Origin: Acidimicrobiaceae bacterium
GTDB taxonomy: Bacteria; Actinomycetota; Acidimicrobiia; Acidimicrobiales; Aldehydirespiratoraceae
Assembly: GCA_016845585.1 (NCBI GenBank)
Contig: JAERSO010000026.1
Location: 114,607-178,606, forward strand
DNA: 64,000 nucleotides
Direction: 5' to 3'
Part shown: piece after piece, positions 39,801 through 47,763 of the stretch
Layout: every line of letters begins with the position of its first letter
How positions within the stretch are numbered: position 1 is the first letter of the stretch
The notes under the pieces: generated by a model
Seen by the model: the letters and a program-made list of their open reading frames with translations, nothing else
Databases searched by the model: none
Told to the model about the DNA's origin: nothing
Position numbers and translations under genes: made by a program

Positions 39801-39806
39801 TAGGGT
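39801..39806 (+). promoter_or_regulatory. -10 box of a leaderless promoter for the MoxR-like gene
   Basis: TAGGGT followed by 7 nt and ATG at 39814. Confidence 0.6.
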
Positions 39807-39813
39807 CGCCGCC

Positions 39814-41226
39814 ATGTCGAGACCCGAGACGCTTGGTGCCCTCCGTGACAGCGGTTGGAAGTCGATTCCGATCCGCGAGGAACTCCGCAGCAATGCGGTC
39901 CAGAAGATCCGCAACGACGAGCCGATGTTCCCATCCGTGCTCGGCTACGAGAACACGGTCAACCCGCAGCTGGAGAACGCCCTGCTGGCCGGCCACGACA
40001 TCGTGTTCCTCGGTGAGCGCGGCCAGGCCAAGACCCGGATGATCCGTGGTCTCACCGCGCTGCTCGACGAGTGGATGCCGATCATCGCCGGATCCGAGAT
40101 CAACGACGATCCCTACAACCCCATCTCCCGGCACGCCATCGACCTCATCGAGGAGATGGGTGACGACACGCCGATCTCGTGGGTTCACCGCGACGACCGC
40201 TACAGCGAGAAGCTGGCCACCCCCGACACGTCGATCGCCGACCTCATCGGTGAGGTCGACCCGATTCGTGTTGCCGAGGGTCGGTACCTGAGCGACGAGC
40301 TCACGCTCCACTACGGCCTCGTCCCGCGAACGAACCGCGGCATCTTCGCCATGAACGAGCTCCCCGATCTGGCCGAGCGCATTCAGGTCGGCCTCCTCAA
40401 CGTGTTGGAGGAGCGCGATGTGCAGATCCGCGGCCACAAGGTGCGGCTCCCGCTCGACGTCATTCTCGTGGCGTCCGCCAACCCCGAGGACTACACCAAC
40501 CGTGGCCGATTGATCACGCCGCTCAAGGATCGATTCGGCTCACAGATCCGCACCCACTATCCGCTCGATGTCGACACCGAGATGGCGATCATCGAGCAGG
40601 AAGCCGACCTCTCGGTCAGCGCCGATCTCGACTTGACCGTGCCGGCGTTCATGACCGAGATCGTCGCATCGGTCACCCACGCTGCCCGGTCGAGCCAGCA
40701 CATCTCGCAGCGGTCCGGCGTGTCCGTCCGCCTGTCGATCGCCAACGAGGAGATCCTCGTGGCCAACGCGGTGCGGCGGTCATTGCGGTCGGGTTCGTCG
40801 CGTGTCGTCCCGCGGATCGTCGACCTCGAAGCGCTGCCAGCGTCGACCTCGGGCAAGGTCGAGATCGAGACCCTCGACGAGGGACGTGACGGTGAGATTC
40901 TCGCCAACCTCGTCCGCCAGGCCGTGCTCGTCGTGTTCAAGGACCTCGTGCCGCCGGACACCCATCGAGCCGTCGTCGACGCCTTCGAAGAAGACCTCGT
41001 CGTCGACATCGGTGAGGATGTCACCGACGAGGCCTACGTCGAGCTGCTCAAGCAGATCCCCGCCCTCGAGGCTCCGGTCCAGGCTCTGCTCGAGGGCGAG
41101 GATGACGCCGAGTCGCCGGCCATGATCGCGTCGGCCTGCGAGCTGGTGCTCGAAGGCCTCCACCTCGCCAAGCGCCTCAACAAGGACGCCAGCGCCGGCC
41201 GCGCCCAATTCCGCGGCCGCACCTAG
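39814..41226 (+). CDS. MoxR/ChlI-like AAA+ ATPase (Rv0958-type)
   Basis: 470 aa. Walker A is GERGQAKTR, an unusual P-loop ending KT seen in this subgroup; Walker B/sensor regions GIFAMNELPDL and VILVASANPEDYTNRGRLITPLKDRFG resemble magnesium-chelatase ChlI and MoxR. Expected to work with a VWA-domain partner, here the gene at 45669. In M. tuberculosis the two homologues are adjacent (Rv0958-Rv0959). TAG stop lies in repeat copy C. Confidence 0.85.
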   Translation: MSRPETLGALRDSGWKSIPIREELRSNAVQKIRNDEPMFPSVLGYENTVNPQLENALLAGHDIVFLGERGQAKTRMIRGLTALLDEWMPIIAGSEINDDPYNPISRHAIDLIEEMGDDTPISWVHRDDRYSEKLATPDTSIADLIGEVDPIRVAEGRYLSDELTLHYGLVPRTNRGIFAMNELPDLAERIQVGLLNVLEERDVQIRGHKVRLPLDVILVASANPEDYTNRGRLITPLKDRFGSQIRTHYPLDVDTEMAIIEQEADLSVSADLDLTVPAFMTEIVASVTHAARSSQHISQRSGVSVRLSIANEEILVANAVRRSLRSGSSRVVPRIVDLEALPASTSGKVEIETLDEGRDGEILANLVRQAVLVVFKDLVPPDTHRAVVDAFEEDLVVDIGEDVTDEAYVELLKQIPALEAPVQALLEGEDDAESPAMIASACELVLEGLHLAKRLNKDASAGRAQFRGRT

Positions 41227-41270
41227 TTGGGACACTGGGGTCAGACCCCTGTCCCGTTGGGGACAGGTCA
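41223..41270 (+). repeat. 48-bp repeat copy C, left boundary of the sigma/SH3 module
   Basis: Starts CTAG, giving the TAG stop of the MoxR gene, and contains the core CTGGGGTCAGACCCC. An inverted copy (46 of 48 identical) stands at 42912-42959. Hairpin-forming; could terminate the MoxR transcript. Confidence 0.85.
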
Positions 41271-41343
41271 CAGCCGTGTCAACGCGATGACCTTCTCGTG
41301 CGTCTGACGGGGTGTGGAGACAGTTTCGGCCACTCTTGAGTCC

Positions 41344-41831
41344 GTGCAGAACGATGTGGAAGCGATCGAGGTGCTCTATCAGCGCCACTATCGCGAGCTC
41401 GTCCGTCTCGTCTCGGGCCTCCTCGATGATGACGGCGAGTGCGAGGAGATCGTTCAGGAGGTGTTCGTCCGTCTCTCGCGGGGCGCGGCCGGCCACGGGC
41501 GGGGAACGAGCTCGCCTATCTGCGCGCAGCGGTACTCAACGGCGCCCGCTCGCGACTTCGCAAACGCCGAGTAGGACGGTCGACGCGTTTGGAGGTCGTG
41601 CCCGACCCGGACGTCGCTGACGTCGCGACGGGGCACGTGGAGCACGCCGAGGTGCTCGACGCCATTCGGGACCTGCCCCGTCGTCAGTCCGAAGTGCTCC
41701 TGCTCCGCTATCAGGCAGAGCTGAGCGAGTCCGAGATCGCCGAGGCGCTCGGAATCTCAACAGGGTCGGTCAAGACCCACGCAAGCCGCGGCCTGGCCGC
41801 TGTCCGTGCCGAACTGGGAGGTCGGTCATGA
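41344..41831 (+). pseudogene. ECF-type RNA polymerase sigma factor gene, frameshifted
   Basis: Region 2 (VEAIEVLYQRHYRELVRLV, CEEIVQEVFVRLSRG) reads in one frame until about 41500; region 2 end and region 4 (NELAYLRAAVLN, LRYQAELSESEIAEALGIS, GSVKTHASRG) read in the -1 frame. One G added to the ggcgggga tract near 41500 restores about 162 aa. GTG 41344 is a tentative start. Overlaps the next gene by 4 nt, as sigma/anti-sigma pairs do. Could be decayed or a sequencing error. Confidence 0.7.
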
Positions 41832-42909
41832 TCGCCGCCGACGATGAAACCGCCGAGCTGCTGCGCGCCGCGCTCGCCGAACGTGCCGACCGCATCCGTT
41901 TCGACGCTCCGGCACAGCCGATCGCGGTGCGTCGCTCGTCGATGCGTTGGGTCAGCTCCGCCCTCGTCGCTGCGATGGTGCTCGTGTTCATCGGCCTCTC
42001 CGTCCTCTGGATTGGGGATGACGAGAGCGGTTCTGATGTCGTGACGAGGCGGCAGCTGACGAACCGGACCTATCCGATCCGAGTCTCAACTCTGAAGAGT
42101 TCCTCGGTGGCGCTGCGGCAGAGGGTGGTGTGCTCGACGATGACGAGTCCTTTGCCGGCGTGCCCCAGACGGGGACAGCGATTTCGGTCTGGGGCGTCGA
42201 GCGAACCGACGTATTGAATGTCCGCGAGGCCGCAGATCCGGCGGCCTCGATCATCGAGCGGCTCGAGCACGATGCGGTCGGGCTCGCCCACACCGGCGCG
42301 GTTGAAACCGCCGGGACACAGACGTGGTGGGAGATCGTCACCCCGGATGGCAACACGGGATGGGTGAATCGGCGCTACCTGGCGGTTGCGCGATTCGACC
42401 TGGCTGCGGAGCAGGAGGATCGGTTGCACGACGCTGCGGTCTACGCGTTCGACTTCTTCGTGGACGGTTCCAGCCGACCACTCTTCGAGTTCGCCGAGTC
42501 GTTCTCCATCGGTGGGATCGGCATCTTCGCCGATGCCCCACTGCCGTTCCAGCCCGTCGATCCCCAGGCTCTGGAGACACCGCGTGACTGGGATCTCGGA
42601 TTCGATTCCGATCCGGACGAGTGTCCCGAGTGCCGGATCTCCCCGCGGGCATTCGTGGGGATCGAGTTGGGGAGCGGCGATGAAGTCATCGTCACGTCTG
42701 GTCCCGGCGAGGGCTACAGCTCGCGCGGTTGGGGTGTCTCCACCGGGCTTCCACCGAGCTTCTACGAGAATCTCGTGACGGTGACCTTCTACAAGCCATC
42801 GCCTGATGCCGAGAACATCCTGGACTGGAGCCGGCACACCTTCGTCTTCGACTATCGAGACGAGGAGCCGCTGTTGGCCGGCGTCTTCGTCTACGGCTGG
42901 ACGCCGTAG
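41828..42909 (+). pseudogene. Membrane protein with extracytoplasmic SH3 domain, possible anti-sigma partner, frameshifted
   Basis: Cytoplasmic N-terminus of about 40 residues, one membrane span (WVSSALVAAMVLVFIGLSVL), acidic linker, then a bacterial SH3 domain (RTDVLNVREAADPAASII, WWEIVTPDGNTGWVNRRYL) and a C-terminal domain. The N-terminal part reads in one frame to GSDVV near 42040 and the rest in the -1 frame (DEAAADEPDLSDPSLN...). One added G in gtcgtgacgag gives about 360 aa. Position after the sigma gene suggests an anti-sigma-like role. Confidence 0.65.
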
Positions 42910-42911
42910 CC

Positions 42912-42959
42912 TGACCTGTCCCCAACGGGACGGGGGTCTGACCCCAGCGTCCCAACTAG
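42912..42959 (-). repeat. 48-bp repeat copy D, right boundary of the sigma/SH3 module
   Basis: Inverted copy of 41223-41270 with two differences. Its terminal CTAG supplies the TAG stop of the minus-strand GH1-like gene. Together the copies enclose 1,641 bp. Confidence 0.85.
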
Positions 42960-44167
42960 AGGGTGGCGAAGGTGGCGGCGGCGGTGCGGTGGGTGCGGTC
43001 GCGGCGGAGGAGGCCGCGGGGGGCGGTGAAGCCCTTCATCCATTCGTAACCGTCGATGCCGGCATCGTGGAAGTAGCCGGCCAGGCCGACTTCATCGCGG
43101 GCGGCTCGAACATGGTCGAGGCAGCGGGCGAGTTGGTGGTCCTGCCAGGCGTCATCGTCGGTCGGGATGCCGTGGCCTGCGACGACCAGACGATGGTCGG
43201 GGAGGGCGTCGTGGGTCCGGTGGATGGCTTCGCCGAGCTCGTCGGGTTCTGGAACGAAGCCGCTGGCGTCGCGTCGGCCACCGATCGGCCACGCGCCGAG
43301 GTTGCCCTCCACGTCCACGCCCACCGGATGGTCGTGGACGATCCCCACGTAGTCGACGCCGCTCACGAACTCCGGGACCTCGATCGCTGCATGACCATCG
43401 ACTTCGAGCATCCCGTTGGCGTGGGCGCGGAGCCAGGTGCCCCACAGGAGGTCGTCCCAGCGACGCGCCGCCTGCCTGGCCTCGATCGCCACGCGCCCAT
43501 CGTCGAGCGCGATCGCATGGAGTGGGTCGGCCCGCCACGCGGTCATCACCGCCTGCCGTCCGGATCGCAGCAGTCGCACAGCTTCGTGCGTCGCCAGGAC
43601 AGCCCCGATCACCGCCTCGCGCAGTGCGTCGGGGTCCCGGCGACCAGGTGGGCGTGACCCGATGCCGTAGCCTCGCAGAGCCCATCCGATGGGATCATCG
43701 ATGGGCACGAATCCATCCGCGAACTCATCCAGTTCGCCGGCGATCTGATCCACGTGTCGTGCCCAGAACCGGCCACGCGCCGAAGCGTCGCGGTGTCCGC
43801 CTTCGTCGTCGAGATACCAACCGGGCAGCGTCGTCGACTGCAGCGTCAGCCAGTTCCGCAGCCCCACATCGCGGGCGAACGAGAGGATGTCGCGGTACCG
43901 ATCGAGGGCATCGTTGTCGATGCGCCCGGGCTCCGGTTCGACCCGTGCCCACTCGATCGTGATCCGCCAGTCGGTGCACCCCATGTCGGCCAGCTGCTGA
44001 AGGTCGTCTCGATAGTCGGCGTGGAGTCCGAAACCGTCGCCCGACAGGGGCGCACGGCGATCACGCTCCCACGTCGACCAATCGGCTGCAGGTGACACGC
44101 CCTCCGCGGAAACCGACGATGAGGTGACTCCCCGCAGGAACTCACTGTCGGCTGAAGACACCGGCAT
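42956..44167 (-). CDS. GH1-like protein lacking both catalytic glutamates
   Basis: About 403 aa from ATG 44167, overlapping the MaoC gene by 26 nt (GTG 44161 possible). GH1 landmarks: FLRGVTSSSVSAEG, YRDDLQQLADMGCTDWRITI, EWARVEPEPGRIDN, LTLQSTTLPGWY and GIGSRPPG. The acid/base motif NEP is DDP (PIDDPIGW) and the nucleophile motif ITENG reads VAGHG. Shorter than active GH1 enzymes. Probably a non-hydrolytic sugar-binding or regulatory protein; its partner or ligand is unknown. Confidence 0.78.
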   Translation of the reverse strand: MPVSSADSEFLRGVTSSSVSAEGVSPAADWSTWERDRRAPLSGDGFGLHADYRDDLQQLADMGCTDWRITIEWARVEPEPGRIDNDALDRYRDILSFARDVGLRNWLTLQSTTLPGWYLDDEGGHRDASARGRFWARHVDQIAGELDEFADGFVPIDDPIGWALRGYGIGSRPPGRRDPDALREAVIGAVLATHEAVRLLRSGRQAVMTAWRADPLHAIALDDGRVAIEARQAARRWDDLLWGTWLRAHANGMLEVDGHAAIEVPEFVSGVDYVGIVHDHPVGVDVEGNLGAWPIGGRRDASGFVPEPDELGEAIHRTHDALPDHRLVVAGHGIPTDDDAWQDHQLARCLDHVRAARDEVGLAGYFHDAGIDGYEWMKGFTAPRGLLRRDRTHRTAAATFATL

Positions 44168-44981
44168 CGAACACCACACGGTCGCCCACGCGGGTCTGGA
44201 AGAGTGTCTGGTCGCCGACCTGCCACATGTGGACGTCGAGCCGTTCCCCGGGGAGGACCGGTGACTTGAAGCGGCCGCCCATCGAGCCGAACGCTGCCGG
44301 GTTCGAGTCGCACACGGTGTGGAGGAGCGCACGGCCGGTCACGCCGTAGGTGCACAGCCCGTGCAGGATCGGCGTGTCGAAGCCGGCGATGGCAGCGAAG
44401 GACGGATCGGAATGCAGTGGATTCCGGTCACCGTTGAGCCGGTAGAGGAGCGCCTGGTCGGTGCGAGTGTCGTAGCCGGTGATCTGGTCGGCGGGTCGAT
44501 CGGGGAGCGCCCAGTCCGACGCCGGGCCGCGGTCGCCGCCCCAGCCGCCCTCGCCGCCGATGAAGAGGCCGGCGGTGGTGGTCCACAGCGGATTGCCGTC
44601 GGAATCGCTGACGTTCGTCTCGAGCATGACCAGCGCAGCCTTGCCCTTGTCGTACATCGCTGCGACCTTGCCGCTTCCGATCGCTGTGCCGGCGGCCGGC
44701 AGCATCTGGTGAAGCGTGATCGACTGCTCGCCGTGAAGGAGGAACGCCGGGTTGAAGTCGCCGAAGTCGAGTCCACCACCACCGCCCAGCACCACCACCT
44801 GGGTCGGGAACGCCTTCTGCGCGATGTCCTTGGTGTTCTCCGTCGTGAACTCCAGTTCGAACCCGGTCGGGTCAGTGGCCCCGGCGCCGACGCCGAGCGC
44901 GTAGAGGAGGCTGTCCTTGGAGGTCCAGCTGATCTCGCTCTCTGGTCCGGTCGTGCCGACGGCATCGGGATTCAACGGCAT
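44142..44981 (-). CDS. MaoC-family double hot-dog enoyl-CoA hydratase
   Basis: 279 aa. N-terminal hot-dog half (residues about 1-145) and C-terminal half with the hydratase-2 motif YRLNGDRNPLHSDP followed by GFDTPILHGLCTYG, supplying the catalytic Asp and His. Hydrates trans-2-enoyl-CoA to (R)-3-hydroxyacyl-CoA in fatty-acid or sterol side-chain breakdown. GGAGG sits upstream of the ATG. Next to a TetR gene that probably controls it. Confidence 0.88.
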   Translation of the reverse strand: MPLNPDAVGTTGPESEISWTSKDSLLYALGVGAGATDPTGFELEFTTENTKDIAQKAFPTQVVVLGGGGGLDFGDFNPAFLLHGEQSITLHQMLPAAGTAIGSGKVAAMYDKGKAALVMLETNVSDSDGNPLWTTTAGLFIGGEGGWGGDRGPASDWALPDRPADQITGYDTRTDQALLYRLNGDRNPLHSDPSFAAIAGFDTPILHGLCTYGVTGRALLHTVCDSNPAAFGSMGGRFKSPVLPGERLDVHMWQVGDQTLFQTRVGDRVVFDAGVFSRQ

Positions 44982-44992
44982 TGGAGTACCTC

Positions 44993-45595
44993 CTACAGAG
45001 GGGTGTCGAGGGTGGCGAGGGCCATGGCGGCGATGGTGGCGGAGAGTTCGTCACGGGTGAGGGAGCCATCGTCGTTGGTGGCCAGGCTCGTGATCAAACC
45101 GATCGCGCCGGTGACGAGGATGCGAGCCTGGTCGGGTTCGAGCGCCGTTCGAGTTGCGGTCAAGGCATCGACCCACTCCGTCGACCATGCTCGCAGACGG
45201 CGACTCATCGGGCTGCGCCGCTCCGAGGAGAGGTGGCGTGCTTCGCTGGTCCAGACGGCGATGAGCGCCGAGCGCTCCAGCGCGCAGGCGACGTAGGCAC
45301 CGATGTAGGCCTCGAGCAGTGAGCGTGGGTCGTCGGTGCTTTCCCGTGCCTCGTCGTTGGCGGCATGGACTTCGTCGGCGGCGAGCTTGATTGCCTCGAG
45401 GAGGATCTCTTCCTTGGACGCGAAGTGGCGGTAGATCGCGGGTCCGCTGACGTCGACCGCCTTGCCGATGTCGTCGACGCTCGTGGCCGGATAGCCGCGC
45501 TCGCGGAACAGGTCGATGGCCGCATCGAGGATCAGTTCGCGCCGATTCGGTGGACGGGTGATCGGGGCGTCGGAGCGGAGCGGATCGGCAGCCAT
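44993..45595 (-). CDS. TetR-family transcriptional regulator
   Basis: 200 aa. N-terminal helix-turn-helix RELILDAAIDLFRERGYPATSVDDIGKAVDVSG...IYRHFASKEEILLEA pattern is clear; the C-terminal ligand domain is typical. Upstream of MaoC by 11 nt on the same strand, so the pair forms an operon; control of acyl-CoA metabolism is likely by context. A candidate operator lies just before its start. Confidence 0.9.
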   Translation of the reverse strand: MAADPLRSDAPITRPPNRRELILDAAIDLFRERGYPATSVDDIGKAVDVSGPAIYRHFASKEEILLEAIKLAADEVHAANDEARESTDDPRSLLEAYIGAYVACALERSALIAVWTSEARHLSSERRSPMSRRLRAWSTEWVDALTATRTALEPDQARILVTGAIGLITSLATNDDGSLTRDELSATIAAMALATLDTPL

Positions 45596-45597
45596 GG

Positions 45598-45615
45598 TTA
45601 GTGAACGTTAACAAG
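45598..45615. promoter_or_regulatory. Candidate operator of the TetR regulator
   Basis: Imperfect inverted repeat centred on AACGTT (TTAGTGAAC/GTTAACAAG) immediately upstream of the TetR start; a minus-strand TAACGT box overlaps it. Autoregulation is likely but unproven. Confidence 0.35.
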
Positions 45616-45656
45616 TTCCGCGCAGTCGCGTCTGAACGCGTTGGAGAGGTGCGAGC

Positions 45657-45662
45657 TAGGTT
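45657..45662 (+). promoter_or_regulatory. -10 box of a leaderless promoter for the VWA gene
   Basis: TAGGTT followed by 6 nt and ATG at 45669. Confidence 0.6.
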
Positions 45663-45668
45663 GCAGGC

Positions 45669-47705
45669 ATGGCCTTTCGCCGTCGTCACCGCAATCGCCG
45701 CGAGGTGCCTCACTTCAGCTACTCGCGCTGGGACGGCACCCAAACCGGCTTCGACGTCGACGCCGATCACCTCTTTTCTGAGATGGCCGACGAGTTGCTC
45801 TACCACGGCGACGTCAACAGCGCGCTCCGCCAGATGATGCAGAACGGGATGACCGATCGCGACGGCCGCCACATGGAGGGCATCCGCGACATGATGGATC
45901 GTCTTCGTGAGCGACGGAAGGACATCCTCGAGAATCACGACCTCGGCGGCGTTTTCGATGACATCGCCAATGAGTTGCGTGAACTCGTGGAAGACGAACG
46001 TAAGTCGCTGCAGGACATGGTCGAGCAGGCACAACAGACCGGCGATGAGCGTCGCCAGGAGCTCGCCAGCGACACCTCAACCATGAAGAACATGGAGCTC
46101 GACATGCTCCCGCCGGACCTCGCGGGTCAGGTGAAGGGTCTGCAGAACTACGACTTCGAGTCCGACGAGGCTCAGCAGCGGTTCGACGACCTGATGGACA
46201 AGCTGCGCGAGCAGCTCATGCAGCAGCAGCTCGACCAGATGGCCGAAGGCATCAACGACATGTCCCCCGAGGAGATGCAGCGGGTCAAGGACATGCTCGC
46301 CGAGCTGAACCACATGCTCGAGCAGCGCGCCGCCGGTGAGGAACCCGATTTCGACGGGTTCATGGAGCGCTACGGCGACTTCTTCCCGGAGAATCCGCAG
46401 ACGCTCGACGAGCTGCTCGAGATCATGGCGCAACGCATGGCGCAGATGCAGCAGATGATGAACTCGATGACGCCGGAGCAGCGTCAGCAGTTGCAGGAGC
46501 TCAGCAACCAACTCATGGAGGACATGGACCTCCAGTTCCAGATGAGCCAGCTGTCGGACAACTTGCGTGAGCAGTTCCCACAGATGGGCTGGGGTCAGTC
46601 CTACGACTTCGAGGGCATGGACCCCCTCGACATGCCCCAGGCCATGGACATGATGGGCGAGCTCGGCGACATCGACCAGCTCGACAACTTGTTGCGCGGG
46701 GCCAACAATCCCGGGGCGTTGGCCGAAGTCGACATCGACCGGGCCCGTGACCTGCTCGGGGAGGAGTCGGCGGAGAGCCTCGAACGCATGGCGGAGATCG
46801 CCCGGATGCTCGAGGAATCAGGCCTGATCGAGAACAAAGAGGGTCGCTATGAGCTCACGCCCCGTGCAATCCGCCGCATCGGCAACGGGGCCCTCGAGGA
46901 GATCTTCAAGCGGTTGTCGCCTGACACCCTCGGCAAACACCAACTCGAACGCTCCGGCCAGGGCCATGAGCGCGACTTCGACACCAAGCCCTACGAGTTC
47001 GGCGACCGGTTCAACCTGCACATCGAGAAGACACTCCGCAACGCCGTGGCTCGCACGGGGGGCGGCATCCCGGTCCAGCTCCACGCCGACGACTTCGAGA
47101 TCGAACGCACCGAACAGCTGACGACCTCAGCCACCGTGTTGATGCTCGACGTGTCGATGTCGATGGCGATGCGCGACAACTTCCTGCCGGCCAAGAAGGT
47201 CACGATGGCGCTCCACTCGCTGATCTCCAGCCAGTATCCCCGTGATTTCCTGGGGATGGTCTCCTTCAGCGAGGTGGCTCGCGAGTTCAACGCGGCGACA
47301 CTGCCGGAGCTGTCTTGGGACTATGTCTACGGCACCAACATGCAGCACGCGTTCCAGATCGCGCGTCAGATGCTGGCGAAACAGTCCGGCACCAAGCAGA
47401 TCATCATGATCACCGATGGCGAGCCCACCGCCCACATCACCAAGAGCGGCCAGCCGTTCTTCAACTACCCGCCGTCGCAGGAAACGGTCGACCTGACGCT
47501 GGCCGAGGTCGCCAAGGCCACGCGTGAAGACATCCGGATCAACACCTTCGTGCTGGACGTCACGCACTACCTCCAGAGCTTCGTGGAGCAGATCTCCCGG
47601 ATGAACGGGGGTCGTGCCTTCTTCACCACCAACGAGGACCTCGGCGACTATCTCCTGATGGATTTCGTCGATCAGAAGCAGAGCCTCCTGCGGGGCCGGA
47701 GATAG
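45669..47705 (+). CDS. VWA-domain protein, predicted partner of the MoxR-like ATPase (Rv0959-type)
   Basis: 678 aa. Long Met/Gln-rich helical middle (about 100-310, many MxxM and QQ repeats) and a C-terminal von Willebrand A domain with MIDAS motif LDVSMSM (Asp near 494) and MITDGEPTAH. Soluble. MoxR and VWA proteins usually act as a chaperone pair that loads metal or assembles complexes; the target is unknown. Its usual neighbour lies 4.4 kb upstream. Confidence 0.85.
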   Translation: MAFRRRHRNRREVPHFSYSRWDGTQTGFDVDADHLFSEMADELLYHGDVNSALRQMMQNGMTDRDGRHMEGIRDMMDRLRERRKDILENHDLGGVFDDIANELRELVEDERKSLQDMVEQAQQTGDERRQELASDTSTMKNMELDMLPPDLAGQVKGLQNYDFESDEAQQRFDDLMDKLREQLMQQQLDQMAEGINDMSPEEMQRVKDMLAELNHMLEQRAAGEEPDFDGFMERYGDFFPENPQTLDELLEIMAQRMAQMQQMMNSMTPEQRQQLQELSNQLMEDMDLQFQMSQLSDNLREQFPQMGWGQSYDFEGMDPLDMPQAMDMMGELGDIDQLDNLLRGANNPGALAEVDIDRARDLLGEESAESLERMAEIARMLEESGLIENKEGRYELTPRAIRRIGNGALEEIFKRLSPDTLGKHQLERSGQGHERDFDTKPYEFGDRFNLHIEKTLRNAVARTGGGIPVQLHADDFEIERTEQLTTSATVLMLDVSMSMAMRDNFLPAKKVTMALHSLISSQYPRDFLGMVSFSEVAREFNAATLPELSWDYVYGTNMQHAFQIARQMLAKQSGTKQIIMITDGEPTAHITKSGQPFFNYPPSQETVDLTLAEVAKATREDIRINTFVLDVTHYLQSFVEQISRMNGGRAFFTTNEDLGDYLLMDFVDQKQSLLRGRR

Positions 47706-47763
47706 GCGGCGGATGAAGGCTTAACCCCCTCAGGATCGGTTTGGTTCGGCCGATGAGCAGGAG

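Noticed and set aside
41271..42911. An insertion sequence between repeat copies C and D
   Set aside because: No transposase or recombinase frame is present, and no target-site duplication could be recognised.
45598..45615. PHO-box-like GTTAACGTTCAC near the TetR gene
   Set aside because: The two units are 6 nt apart rather than the 11-nt direct repeats of actinobacterial PHO boxes, and the inverted symmetry suits a TetR operator better.
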